Assembly (NCBI RefSeq): GCF_003385895.1
Contig: NZ_QRDQ01000007.1
Span: forward strand, 992,001-1,056,000
DNA: 64,000 bases
Direction of reading: 5' to 3'
Origin: Flavobacterium cutihirudinis
GTDB lineage: Bacteria > Bacteroidota > Bacteroidia > Flavobacteriales > Flavobacteriaceae
Shown here one piece after another: positions 18,658 through 26,935 of the stretch (positions are counted from its first letter, which is position 1; each line of letters starts with the position of its first letter). A program made the position numbers and the translations under genes. The notes beneath the pieces are model-generated. The model was not told where the DNA came from and searched no databases. It worked only from the letters and a program-made list of their open reading frames with translations.

Positions 18658-19939
18658 TTTTTTGTTCGGACTGCCATTGGGCGTAACGCTGTGATAGATG
18701 CTGATAAGCATTCTCGCTCATTATAATTCCATTATCGACAATAACACCAATAGCCAAAGCAATACCCGTTAATGACATTATATTGGATGAGATACCAAAA
18801 GCATTAAGCAGTATGAAACTTGCTGCAATTGTAATTGGGATCTGGATGATAATACTTAACGCACTGCGCCAGTGAAAAAGAAAAATAATAACGATAAGGG
18901 ATACTACGAGCATCTCTTCAATCAAAGTTCGTTTAACCGAATCAATAGATTCTTTTATCAGATGCCCCCGATCGTATACAATGTTGAATTTTACTCCTTT
19001 GGGTAGCCCTTTGGCAACTTCCTTCATCTTTTCTTTGACATTATCAATAACGGCATCTGCGTTTTCACCGTAACGCATAACCACTATACCTCCAACGGCT
19101 TCACCTGTGCCATTATGGTCAAAGATGCCTAATCGGGTTTCCCCGCTCATCTGGACAGTTCCTATATCGCTTACTTTTACAGGAATGCCATTCTGGTTTT
19201 TCAGCGGGATATCCTCGATCTCCTTAATGGATTTAAGATAACCGGATGTCTTAATGATGTAGCCGATATCACTCATGTCGAATTTTCTTCCGCCGCTTTC
19301 ATTGTTATTGGCACGCACGGCGCCTATGACCTCCGGGACAGACAGCTTGTAATACAGCAGTTTGTTTGGATCAAGTGTAACCTGATATTCTTTCTGGAAT
19401 CCTCCAAAAGAGGCAATTTCACTTACTCCCGGAACATTCTGCAGAGCAAACTTCACGTACCAGTCCTGCAGGGCCCTTTGTTCTCCCAGATCAATACCTG
19501 GAGCATCAAGGGTATACCATAGTATATGACCAACCCCGGTTCCGTCAGGCCCCAACTGTGGGGCAACTCCTTTGGGCAGGGTGCTGCTAATAGTACTGAG
19601 CCTTTCCAGCACTCTTGATCTTGCCCAGTATACATCGACATCATCCTCAAAAATGACATAGATAAAACTCATGCCAAACATGGAAGCTGCCCTTACATAT
19701 TTAATTTGAGGCAATCCCTGAAGGTTTGTTACCAAGGGGTAGGTGATCTGGTCTTCAACGAGCTGTGGAGCACGTCCCATCCATTCTGTAAAAACGATTA
19801 CCTGATTTTCAGATAAGTCGGGTATAGCATCGATGGGATTTTTTTGAATAGAGATAATACCCCAAACAAATATTCCTGCGGATAATAGTAATATGATGAA
19901 CCGGTTACGCAGGGACCATTCTATTAATTTGTGTACCAT
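18629..19939 (-). CDS. cusA: CusA/CzcA-type RND pump, N-terminal part (TM1 to TM4)
   Basis: The first 436 residues of a heavy-metal-efflux RND permease: TM1 (IILLLSAGIFVWGIISI), the first periplasmic porter domain (NPIDAIPDLSENQVIVFTEW, DGTGVGHILWY, FGGFQKEYQVTLD) and TM2-TM4 (LTGIALAIGVIVDNGIIMSEN). Family members normally have VDD or VDA in TM4; here it is VDN. The frame stops after NETNRDEKN, in the cytoplasmic loop between TM4 and TM5, where the other half begins in a +1-shifted frame with 29 nt of overlap from the ATG at 18657. The protein would use proton flow to drive periplasmic Cu(I)/Ag(I) through CusB and CusC. It is preceded by the haem-binding protein gene with a 4-nt gap. Confidence 0.88.
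   Translation of the reverse strand: MVHKLIEWSLRNRFIILLLSAGIFVWGIISIQKNPIDAIPDLSENQVIVFTEWMGRAPQLVEDQITYPLVTNLQGLPQIKYVRAASMFGMSFIYVIFEDDVDVYWARSRVLERLSTISSTLPKGVAPQLGPDGTGVGHILWYTLDAPGIDLGEQRALQDWYVKFALQNVPGVSEIASFGGFQKEYQVTLDPNKLLYYKLSVPEVIGAVRANNNESGGRKFDMSDIGYIIKTSGYLKSIKEIEDIPLKNQNGIPVKVSDIGTVQMSGETRLGIFDHNGTGEAVGGIVVMRYGENADAVIDNVKEKMKEVAKGLPKGVKFNIVYDRGHLIKESIDSVKRTLIEEMLVVSLIVIIFLFHWRSALSIIIQIPITIAASFILLNAFGISSNIMSLTGIALAIGVIVDNGIIMSENAYQHLSQRYAQWQSEQKNETNRDEKN
18657..18663. repeat. T7/A7 homopolymer at the cusA frame break
   Basis: Seven T residues on the plus strand mark where the N-terminal cusA frame (reading SEQKNETNRDEKN, then stop) and the C-terminal frame (reading MKQTEMKRIKN) meet. 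A6 instead of A7 would give one uninterrupted CusA. Confidence 0.75.
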
Positions 19940-19943
19940 AGGT

Positions 19944-20414
19944 TTAATTTATTTTAGAAAGACTATCATTTACTTTTTCAATCCAGCTTATAAGCTGCTC
20001 TTTTTGAACAGCTGTCAATACTGCATTTTTATGGATTAATGTGTAAGAAGGCAATGGCATCTCGTTTGCTTTTATCTGCTTTGAAATCCGGTCTAATTTA
20101 TTCTGCTGCTTTCTTTTGGAATAGTTTCCCCATTGGCTGAAATTCAAATTTTCTTTTCCTTCTTTTATGTGTCCTTCCATAAGGGTACGCGCTGGCTGGA
20201 TGTAGGAGTACCATGGATATTGTGTGTTGTCGCTGTGGCAATCATAACAGGAGGTTTCAAGAATCGCTTGTACATTTTTGGGAATGGGATATACTTTTGA
20301 AATGTGAATTGGTAAAACCTGCCCGTAATCGGAATTTCGGGCAGGCTGATACAATTGCATCAGTAGAAAAATAATTAACCCAGTAAAAAGAATCTTTCTG
20401 GTGAACCGCTTCAT
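19944..20414 (-). CDS. Haem-binding domain protein with one CxxCH motif
   Basis: A 156-aa protein with an N-terminal membrane segment or signal anchor (about residues 8-22) and a CYDCHSD motif (about residue 56) followed by PWYSYIQPA. This is the signature of the Bacteroidota haem-binding (Haem_bd) family, in which a c-type haem is attached through CxxCH. It probably acts in periplasmic electron transfer. It lies 1 nt below the DUF3347 gene and 4 nt above cusA. Redox of copper by this cytochrome is a reasonable but untested idea from position. Confidence 0.8.
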   Translation of the reverse strand: MKRFTRKILFTGLIIFLLMQLYQPARNSDYGQVLPIHISKVYPIPKNVQAILETSCYDCHSDNTQYPWYSYIQPARTLMEGHIKEGKENLNFSQWGNYSKRKQQNKLDRISKQIKANEMPLPSYTLIHKNAVLTAVQKEQLISWIEKVNDSLSKIN

Positions 20415-20415
20415 T

Positions 20416-21102
20416 TTACAATTGCTTTTTCATTGAACCGCAGGTAAGCATCTTAGAACCATAATATGGGTTTTTTATCTCTTTTGTCTCACTGACCCAG
20501 ATGGCCCCTTTCCCGCCGTCATACATTGGGCAATAGTCCTGATATAATGTTTTTGAAGTTCCGAAAACCATGATCACATCATTCATGTCTTTACTCAACA
20601 GGGCGAAATGCTCTCTTTGGTGTTCGATATTACCGCCATTGGCCCCGATATGTTCGGCATGTTCTTTGGCGTCATCTGCAATATCGAGATAATCTGCTTT
20701 TATTTTAGCATCTATTAAATCTGGATTTACCTTGTTAAAGGCTGCATGCAGTGCTTTTCCGGCATCTGCTGCTCCTTTTGTGTCATCTTTTGTTAATGCA
20801 TTTTTAAGCGCCAGGTAATTGTTTACAATTTCATCTGCAGAAAATGGTGCACTGGCTTGGCTAGTTTTTATTTCTGCACCTTTTTGAGTAGTTTGTTTTA
20901 CAGGCTCTGTTAATTCCATTCCGCATTTGGAACATTTGTCTCCTTTTTTTCCCGTAATTTCAGGATGCATAGAACAGGCGTACAATTCCGTGTCATTCTG
21001 GGTTACAGCAGCAGCATCGGGAGCTGTGACTTCTTTGTTTTTTGAATTGCATGCTGTAAGTACAGCTGCCATTACAATTGTCGAGATAATTAATTTTTTC
21101 AT
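20416..21102 (-). CDS. Metal-binding lipoprotein: heavy-metal-binding domain plus DUF3347
   Basis: A 228-aa lipoprotein (lipobox VLTAC, Cys18). A heavy-metal-binding domain follows (YACSMHPEITGKKGDKCSKC then GM, about residues 40-66; note CSMHP rather than CPMHP). The C-terminal DUF3347 domain has helices (NNYLALKNALTKDDTKGA) and the closing motifs YQDYCPMYDGGKGAIWVS and NPYYGSKMLTCGSM. It would buffer or hand over Cu ions in the periplasm. The ends of this protein and of the 12381 and 21162 proteins are clearly homologous. It lies 59 nt below the HMA-DUF3347 gene. Confidence 0.85.
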   Translation of the reverse strand: MKKLIISTIVMAAVLTACNSKNKEVTAPDAAAVTQNDTELYACSMHPEITGKKGDKCSKCGMELTEPVKQTTQKGAEIKTSQASAPFSADEIVNNYLALKNALTKDDTKGAADAGKALHAAFNKVNPDLIDAKIKADYLDIADDAKEHAEHIGANGGNIEHQREHFALLSKDMNDVIMVFGTSKTLYQDYCPMYDGGKGAIWVSETKEIKNPYYGSKMLTCGSMKKQL

Positions 21103-21161
21103 TTTTTTAGTTTTATTATTTACAAAATATCATTCTGTCCAACACTTTTTGTTAGATAGCC

Positions 21162-22007
21162 TTATTTGATTGTTTCTATTGTCGAACCGCAGCTAAGCAT
21201 CTGCGAACCGTAATACGGATTTCTGATCCCGCTTTCTTTGCTCAGCCAATTTGCATCAACCATTGGGCAGTGGTTGTAATAAACCGGCTGTGGCTGATCG
21301 GTAGTTTTTATAAGATCGTAAGTGTTTTTGGATAGGCTTTTAAAGGATTCTCTTTGTTTTTTGATATCCTGGCTTTCGGAAATGTTTTTTGCATCTGCAG
21401 CCAGACTTTTCATTACATTCATCCATGCAGTGTGTTCTTTTGGCTTTAGGTTATCCATTTTAACAGCATTGACCGCAGCAAGAAGCTCTTTGGATTTCAC
21501 GCTGGCAGTTTTAGCATCCGTTTTCACTAAAGCATCTTTTAGATCAAAATAGCTGTCGAAAATTGCTTTAAAAGGACTGTTCTCTTGTGCATCAGAAGGA
21601 ATTGCGGCTGCATGCTGCGAATGATCCATTTTGTCCATATCCAATTTCTTTATTGGGGCCGTCATATTTGTTCTTTCATACTGGCAGCATTGCGGAAGTT
21701 TTGCATAGGCGTCGGCAGGAGCTAAGAACTGGTCGCTGTCATATCCGGCTAAGGCAATTCGTTTTAGGACCTCGTCCTGATTTGTTTTCTTCTCATCGTA
21801 GGTAATGGCCGCTATTTTGGTGTTTTGGTCCCAGTTTACCGAAACGATATTTTTGATGTTTCCTGCTTTTTCAATAGCAGTCTTGCACATTAGACAATTA
21901 CCGTAAATTTTAGCATTTACAGTTTTTGCATTTTTTACAGGTGCGCCAAACACTATGACTGACAGCAATAGAGCAATTGCCATCAATCCTTTTTGAATTG
22001 ATTTCAT
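21162..22007 (-). CDS. HMA-domain plus DUF3347 periplasmic copper-binding protein
   Basis: A 281-aa exported protein. It has a signal peptide (about residues 1-22, ending VFGA), an HMA domain with GNCLMCKTAIEKAG (the CxxC copper motif, with CLMC instead of the usual CxxC spacing GMTCxxC), a CCQYE pair at the end of the domain, a short His/Met-rich linker (MDKMDHSQHAAA), and a DUF3347 domain ending YNHCPMVDANWLS and NPYYGSQMLSCGS. HMA domains bind Cu(I); an extracytoplasmic HMA joined to DUF3347 suggests a two-site chaperone for the Cus pump. It is the first gene of the main copper operon after the 22160 gene; a promoter is likely in the 150 nt above it. Confidence 0.85.
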   Translation of the reverse strand: MKSIQKGLMAIALLLSVIVFGAPVKNAKTVNAKIYGNCLMCKTAIEKAGNIKNIVSVNWDQNTKIAAITYDEKKTNQDEVLKRIALAGYDSDQFLAPADAYAKLPQCCQYERTNMTAPIKKLDMDKMDHSQHAAAIPSDAQENSPFKAIFDSYFDLKDALVKTDAKTASVKSKELLAAVNAVKMDNLKPKEHTAWMNVMKSLAADAKNISESQDIKKQRESFKSLSKNTYDLIKTTDQPQPVYYNHCPMVDANWLSKESGIRNPYYGSQMLSCGSTIETIK

Positions 22008-22122
22008 TTTAAAATGTATTTGATAGTGAAAATGATGCTTTTGAGAAATAATTGTGCATACAAGGCGTATAGAACAATATTCTACAAAAGCGAAAAATTA
22101 AAAAAATGAGGCAGATAGGCTT

Positions 22123-22156
22123 CCTTTTTTGACACACTTATGGCTGTCAAAAAAGG
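22123..22156 (-). terminator. Inverted repeat below the DUF6660-like gene
   Basis: A perfect 12-bp inverted repeat (CCTTTTTTGACA / TGTCAAAAAAGG) with a 10-nt loop begins 4 nt after the stop codon of the minus-strand gene at 22160. The arms contain T6/A6 runs. It could end that transcript or act as an attenuator before the next gene. Confidence 0.55.
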
Positions 22157-22159
22157 TAT

Positions 22160-22528
22160 TTAGCTTATTTTAGGGATAAGCCAGATAGAGTAGAAACCCG
22201 ATAAAATCGATGTTTCTGAATTATAGAATGTCTGTTTTTCAGAAAAAAGGCAGATAGAAGTATTTTTGAATTCCGGGTAGGTTAAAAAAACAATTCCCCC
22301 GCTGCAAACTGAAACGCAGCCGCAAGTGCGATGCCCGCATTTTCCGCCACAGCCTTCATGATTTCCCTTTTTTGAATGACAGCTGTTTTCTGAACAGTCA
22401 TCATGATGGGCTGCATTAGCTTCCTTTTTGCAGGAAACTTCCTTAGAAAGATTTCCACATGCAAAACTTGCCATCGGCATCAAAAAGAGGCCTAAGGTAA
22501 CAATTAATATGATGTGAAGTCTTTTCAT
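22160..22528 (-). CDS. Small Cys/His-rich secreted protein (DUF6660-like)
   Basis: A 122-aa protein with a signal peptide (about residues 1-23, MASFACG) followed by a region dense in Cys and His (CKKEANAAHHDDCSENSCH, CGGKCGHRTCGC, CSGG), about 12 cysteines in 60 residues. The C terminus (FYSIWLIPKIS) matches the IWxPPKIS tail of the 2366-2689 protein. The Cys/His density strongly suggests periplasmic metal binding; the family's function is not established. It is the first minus-strand gene of the copper island, so it may be the first made on metal exposure. Confidence 0.72.
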   Translation of the reverse strand: MKRLHIILIVTLGLFLMPMASFACGNLSKEVSCKKEANAAHHDDCSENSCHSKKGNHEGCGGKCGHRTCGCVSVCSGGIVFLTYPEFKNTSICLFSEKQTFYNSETSILSGFYSIWLIPKIS

Positions 22529-22950
22529 GAAAAGTAAAAATATGAAACAAATATAATTATATAAATTTACTAATAATTAAAATTAATGTTAAAAGTGTTA
22601 AATTTGAAACCCATTTTCTTACTAACTTTTACATGAAGCAGCAAAAGATCCTTTGGATTTCCGTCGTGGATGTCTGCGGGAAGACCGCTTTCAAAAGCTA
22701 ACAGATAAAATGGAAAAAGTTTCCGGCTGTAAAAAACGTGGGAAAAAATCAAGGATACGGTGCAGCCATTACCGAATGCTCTAATTCGGCACCGGGACAT
22801 ATTGCAAAAGTTTCAAAGAAACTTCAATGCGGTGTAGAACGATAAATTCTGGGCTCATATGAAGACCTGATTCTTTTTTCTGGAATGCTGAGCAATGCGA
22901 TAAAAAGACGCTGATCGAAGAATATCCCAAACGTGTCACCAGCAAAAGAT
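22529..22950. other. Gap with degraded reading frames between copper island and mobile backbone
   Basis: About 420 nt with no convincing gene. On the plus strand short readable stretches (a 23-codon frame starting near 22633, then a frame ending ...KLQCGVER before a stop near 22845) are broken by stops and do not resemble a family I know. This looks like decayed coding DNA and may mark the junction between the copper island and the PcfJ/mob region. No clear terminal repeats were seen. Confidence 0.4.
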
Positions 22951-24234
22951 TTATTTTGGAAACTCTTTTTCTGTGCCGTGTAGAAAAGTGTGTTTTGTAA
23001 ACCAGCCGAGCGCCTTTACATCGTTTCTTATCATTTCTTCATGCTGAGGGCTGTATTTTTCAATTTTGTCAATATGCGCGAACAGGAACCTGTGGCTGCG
23101 GTTTGTCGAAATCAGAATCATTGACTTGCTTTTATAGCCTGTAAAGAGGTTGCAGCTTTCTATTGCCAGATTATTTAAAGTATTGATCATTTCAAAGTCC
23201 ATCTGGTCTGTATAAAATGTCAATAGCAGGCCTACGCCGTCAAAATCGCCGAACCGTCTTCCGAAATTCAGTCCTGAAACATCCTTGTAGCGGTCATGAA
23301 ATTCAAAATAACTGTTGGCGATGGATCGTCTGGTAAGCCGGTCAAAGGAAAGCAGTGCTTTTGCAAGGCCGAGCCTCATTGGGGTCAAATTTTTCAGAAG
23401 ATCGTTCTTTAATATTTCATTCTGCACAAAACCGTCTATGAAATAGCTCGCTTTATCAGCTTTAGCTTTATTTTTCACCTTTTCTTCTGCCGCAAAAGAA
23501 TCCCAGTCTCCGTCTATTATAAGATAGATCCCGTTTGAATCCTCACTTAAGGCTTTGGGAAAGTTTCTGGTATTTTTAAAAAAGTGTGAGAGCAGATCCT
23601 TTTCAGTGCCTGAGATCAAGATGTAATTATTTGTGATCTGATCCCTGAGCTCAAAGAACTCTTTCTGTGTTTCGACAGGAAAATCAAATTCATCGCCGGG
23701 CATAATGATAGTGGTCCTGCCTTTAAAAAGCTTCTCTCTTTTTTCCAGATAATCGATAAAGTCAGGAATAGTGTCGAGCTGATCTATAATGGTCTGAAAG
23801 GAATCCTTGTCAAAAAGCGTTACGTAGTCATCATTTTTTGTGGTTTGGTTAAAGGGATAGAACTTTACGCCCTCTCCCAGATTTATTACAATCCTGAAAA
23901 CTTTTTTTATCTGTTCCCTGGGAAAGATCTCAATTTCTTTGTCCGGATGTTTAATCTGCACTTCTTTGGCACTAAACAAGGTACGGCATGCGCCGTGGAT
24001 CTGCTTGACTGCCTTTTCAATTGTATTGTTGAAGTACCTGAAATGGTTTCCCTTAAACTCGTAGTTTTTAACCGAGATGATAATGAGAACTGAATTGAAG
24101 ATGATCATCAGGTCGCAGATTTCCTTTTTATCCCCATTTTCATGTTTCGGTCCAGGATAGCACCAGTACTTAAGGAATGATCTGTATGCCAGATCATTTA
24201 CAAAATCTTCACCTATTTGTCCTTTGTCATCCAT
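22951..24234 (-). CDS. Nuclease-domain-like hypothetical protein
   Basis: A 427-aa cytoplasmic protein that I cannot name. Near the N terminus, EICDLMIIFNSVLIIISVKNYEFKG (read as ICDLMIIF followed by IISVKNYEFKG) gives the D...(x)xK pattern of PD-(D/E)XK/NERD nuclease folds, and GEDFVNDLAY at residues 8-17 fits the helix that precedes the active site in such folds. The rest is mixed alpha/beta with no recognised motif, including GLNFGRRFGDFDGVGLLLTF. It is alone between decayed DNA and the PcfJ terminator, and may be an anti-invader or housekeeping gene of the mobile element. The nuclease call is inferred from a weak motif. Confidence 0.5.
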   Translation of the reverse strand: MDDKGQIGEDFVNDLAYRSFLKYWCYPGPKHENGDKKEICDLMIIFNSVLIIISVKNYEFKGNHFRYFNNTIEKAVKQIHGACRTLFSAKEVQIKHPDKEIEIFPREQIKKVFRIVINLGEGVKFYPFNQTTKNDDYVTLFDKDSFQTIIDQLDTIPDFIDYLEKREKLFKGRTTIIMPGDEFDFPVETQKEFFELRDQITNNYILISGTEKDLLSHFFKNTRNFPKALSEDSNGIYLIIDGDWDSFAAEEKVKNKAKADKASYFIDGFVQNEILKNDLLKNLTPMRLGLAKALLSFDRLTRRSIANSYFEFHDRYKDVSGLNFGRRFGDFDGVGLLLTFYTDQMDFEMINTLNNLAIESCNLFTGYKSKSMILISTNRSHRFLFAHIDKIEKYSPQHEEMIRNDVKALGWFTKHTFLHGTEKEFPK

Positions 24235-24390
24235 ATTGCCGGGTTTACCTGATTGGATAGAAAATTACTAAAAATTTTGGGGTGCACAGCAATTTTATGA
24301 TTATATTTTTAAGCAGGTAAAGGTTTGAATTTCAAAAACAATGTCTGTATTTAAGACAGCATCCAAAACCTTGAAGTGTCTGCGCCGCCA

Positions 24391-24418
24391 CAAAAAAGCC
24401 GGCATAGATACCGGCTTT
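24391..24418 (-). terminator. Intrinsic terminator below the PcfJ gene
   Basis: An 8-bp GC-containing inverted repeat (AAAGCCGG / CCGGCTTT, 24395-24402 and 24411-24418) with an 8-nt loop, followed on the minus strand by a T6 run. It is 9 nt past the PcfJ-like stop codon and closes the ssb-pcfK-pcfJ transcript. Confidence 0.85.
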
Positions 24419-24426
24419 GTTATACT

Positions 24427-25731
24427 TTAGACTTTCTTCTGCTTTTGTTTCATCCTGGCTTTAATCTGATACAGATTTTTAGACATCAGGCTCAGAATAC
24501 GTTTGTGGTGCTTGGAAGCATTGTTTTTCATGCCCCTGCATTGCAGGATCTCCATACGGCTTAGTGATACTTCAATGGTTTCAACTGATTTTTCAGCCAT
24601 CTTAGCCGACAGTATCAGGGAATCTTTTCTGTCATAGTATTCATTGGTAAAAACACAATGCCCTAAATCGTCGCCCTCCTGCATGAAATCCTTAACGTTT
24701 TCAATTACAGAGATACTAAGTTCCTTTTCCTTGAAAAACAGTCCAAAAAAACGTTTTTTATCACTTGCGTACCTTTTCTGCGCTTTTTCGATTTCAAGGC
24801 GCAGATCCTGCAGTTTTTTCTTTCTGAGCAGTTCCCTTTTTTTCTGCACCAAATGGTCGTGCGCCATGCTGAGATTTTCGGGACAGACATAAGCAGGACA
24901 GGACAGGTCTTTTTTGAAATATCGGAGCAGTTCGAGATAATCTTCCCAAATCTGCACATCAGTGATTTTATAATTTTTTCTGATTACAGTTTTGACTGCC
25001 TGCCAGTTGTATTTAACACGCTGACGTGAAGCACCAAGATAATACTGCAAGAGGTTCTGCTGTTTTGCCTTTAGCAGGGTTTCTGCTGTGGGATCGGTCA
25101 GCAGGGATGAAAAGAGCAGGTGCGGGGCAATATTGTATACCGAGTTTTTGAAACCGTTCCTTTTCAAAAGCGGAAGCACTTTTACCTTTGGATAAACTTT
25201 GAAGGGATTGATGTAATATTTGGCATTTCGAAAGAAATCCTTTGGTTTGATTTCAAGGGGGGAATAGAATTTCCAAGCATCTATCGTATTTGAAAATACA
25301 TTAGTGCCTATTGAAAAACTGCGGACTTCCCCTTTTTGGCTTATCCAATGCTGCATCACTTCTTTACAGAAGTAAGTCGGCATAAAATTTTTCTTCATGT
25401 GTTTGTATGCGATTATTATCCTAACAACCTGATATCCAGCACAGGTTTCCAATATGGCAAAATATTCTATTTCTTTGAAATGTACTTGATTACACGCCTG
25501 CATTTTAAGTTTTGCTTTACAGTGGGCGCAATTGATGAATTTACAGCAGGATTCGCTGTCTGAGGGTTTCCAAGAGTGCGCACACTGCAGGCAGTAGAAT
25601 TTTCCTCTTGACAGAACAGCCCAATCCAGAAAAATATTTTTTTCAGCCCAAGCTTCAACTTCGCGCGTTATCGGAGCAAGTGAAGCGCTTAGTGCTGTAA
25701 GCTGTTTTTCGATGCTGGTTTTGGGTATCAT
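24427..25731 (-). CDS. PcfJ-like protein
   Basis: A 434-aa protein of the PcfJ family, named from the enterococcal pCF10 conjugative plasmid and widespread on Bacteroidota mobile elements. Its role is unknown. The conserved C-terminal part is visible: FMQEGDDLGHCVFTNEYYD, then VETIEVSLSRMEILQCRGM and the basic tail YQIKARMKQKQKKV. The N-terminal part carries zinc-ribbon-like cysteines (FYCLQCAHSWKPSDSESCCKF, about residues 45-65, plus CAHCKAKLKMQAC). The start overlaps the stop of the PcfK-like gene by 4 nt (ATGA), so the two are translationally coupled. Confidence 0.85.
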   Translation of the reverse strand: MIPKTSIEKQLTALSASLAPITREVEAWAEKNIFLDWAVLSRGKFYCLQCAHSWKPSDSESCCKFINCAHCKAKLKMQACNQVHFKEIEYFAILETCAGYQVVRIIIAYKHMKKNFMPTYFCKEVMQHWISQKGEVRSFSIGTNVFSNTIDAWKFYSPLEIKPKDFFRNAKYYINPFKVYPKVKVLPLLKRNGFKNSVYNIAPHLLFSSLLTDPTAETLLKAKQQNLLQYYLGASRQRVKYNWQAVKTVIRKNYKITDVQIWEDYLELLRYFKKDLSCPAYVCPENLSMAHDHLVQKKRELLRKKKLQDLRLEIEKAQKRYASDKKRFFGLFFKEKELSISVIENVKDFMQEGDDLGHCVFTNEYYDRKDSLILSAKMAEKSVETIEVSLSRMEILQCRGMKNNASKHHKRILSLMSKNLYQIKARMKQKQKKV

Positions 25732-26114
25732 AGGTCAAAAAGTGTTAAGGCGGTCTGCACGAGTTTAACTTCCTGTTTTACTTGAGGTATGGTTTCGCTA
25801 CTACTTGACAACGTGTGTATTTCAGGCTGAGAGAACAGGTCTGTTTTTGCAGGTGTCTGCACTACAGCCCTGCACGATACAGGGGCAGGAATACCGATGG
25901 AATCATCGGTGTAGTACTTAACTGCCATGTCAAAGATTTCCTGATTGTCAAAGGCGCACAATCCTGTTTTTTTGACCTCGCCAAAAATGTAAATGCAACA
26001 GCTCTCGATGTTTTTGGTTTCTTTGGCAAGGCTGTGCGCCAAGACTGAATCGCCCTGCGCAGTAGTATTGAGATAATTCTCTATAGCGGTCTTAAAGTTC
26101 TCTGATGGTTTCAT
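25728..26114 (-). CDS. PcfK-like protein
   Basis: A 128-aa protein of the PcfK-like family. The N-terminal half has the usual small folded domain (FKTAIENYLNTTAQGDSVLA ... CCIYIFGEVKKTGLCAFDN), with a conserved Tyr-rich stretch (AVKYYTDDSIG). The C-terminal 50 residues are Ser/Thr/Pro-rich and probably disordered. It is coupled to PcfJ (4-nt overlap) and lies 24 nt below a small conserved gene and, further up, ssb. On Bacteroidota elements this trio marks the replication/transfer region; the exact function is not known. Confidence 0.8.
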   Translation of the reverse strand: MKPSENFKTAIENYLNTTAQGDSVLAHSLAKETKNIESCCIYIFGEVKKTGLCAFDNQEIFDMAVKYYTDDSIGIPAPVSCRAVVQTPAKTDLFSQPEIHTLSSSSETIPQVKQEVKLVQTALTLFDL

Positions 26115-26137
26115 GATGGAAAAAGTTTGATTAACAG

Positions 26138-26500
26138 TTATTGTTCAAAGACATTGCTGTAAATGCCGTAGCAGTACTCCTCAAAGCAGAGCCAGCATAA
26201 AAAAGTGTAGTGGGGCAGTTTGTAGCGGTTGGCTACAGGCTCTCCAAATGCTTCTTCCAAATCCTCCTTGATGCCTTCCAAATCTTCAAGGTGTTTGATG
26301 TAAAAAGCTTTGCAGTCGTTGTGATAGATAAATTCCCCTATCATACCACTGATACAGCCCCCTCTCTGCAGGTCTTCTAGGAAAGACTTCAACTGCTGCT
26401 TTTTCTTTCCGTTATAGCCGTCCAAATGGCTTATAATGATTTCGTTGAATACTTGGCTTACATCATACTCCGAATACTCGTTTTTGTCCAAGGCTTTCAT
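26138..26500 (-). CDS. Conserved mobile-element protein of unknown function
   Basis: A 120-aa acidic protein found between ssb and PcfK-like genes. It has no signal peptide or membrane segment. Readable features are a helical N terminus, the stretch GGCISGMIGEFIYHNDCKAF, and an aromatic/Cys-rich end (YTFLCWLCFEEYCYG). It resembles a small family I recall as DUF7222 in flavobacterial elements, but I am not sure of that number. Position implies a role in element maintenance or an anti-restriction-like function, which is inference only. Confidence 0.65.
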   Translation of the reverse strand: MKALDKNEYSEYDVSQVFNEIIISHLDGYNGKKKQQLKSFLEDLQRGGCISGMIGEFIYHNDCKAFYIKHLEDLEGIKEDLEEAFGEPVANRYKLPHYTFLCWLCFEEYCYGIYSNVFEQ

Positions 26501-26542
26501 AATGTGATTTTTTGGCGTTTATAAATACAATCAGAGCCTGTC

Positions 26543-26935
26543 TTAAAAAGGCAGGTCATCGGGTTCTTCTGAGGAATTTTGTTTTTTAGGCGTGATAACA
26601 GCGCCCGCAGATCCATCTTCTTTTTTGGCAAAAGCCAAAATCTTAAGGCTGTTGATGTGAAAAGTCAAAGACCCCATAGCCGAGCCATCGTGACCGATAT
26701 AGGTGCTAATCCCGACACGCCCGAAGAGCTGAACAAGCGCCCCTTTTTTGAGCCACTCAGCCAATTTTGCGTTCAGCCAATACGAGCACTCTACAAAAGT
26801 TGTAATGTGTTTGTACTCGGTGCTTCCTTTGGGCTTGTAGCTGTCATTGATGGCAATGGAGAAGTTAACGACCTGTTTTTCATTTCCCACTTTACGGGCT
26901 AGTGCATCTTTTGTAATACGTCCTGTGATTTCCAT
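26543..26935 (-). CDS. ssb: Single-stranded DNA-binding protein
   Basis: A 130-aa SSB with the OB-fold core: MEITGRITKDALARKVGNEKQVVNFSIAIND, read here in parts as GRITKDA, VVNFSIAIND and TFVECSYWLNAKLAEWLKKG. The C terminus ends EEPDDLPF, the acidic tip that recruits partner proteins. It is shorter than chromosomal SSB because its Gly/Gln linker is very brief. As the first gene of the ssb-pcfK-pcfJ transcript, it probably coats transferred single strands of the mobile element. Confidence 0.9.
   Translation of the reverse strand: MEITGRITKDALARKVGNEKQVVNFSIAINDSYKPKGSTEYKHITTFVECSYWLNAKLAEWLKKGALVQLFGRVGISTYIGHDGSAMGSLTFHINSLKILAFAKKEDGSAGAVITPKKQNSSEEPDDLPF

Noticed and set aside
22570..22800. 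76-codon minus-strand frame
   Set aside because: Lies in decayed DNA; no start context or motif.
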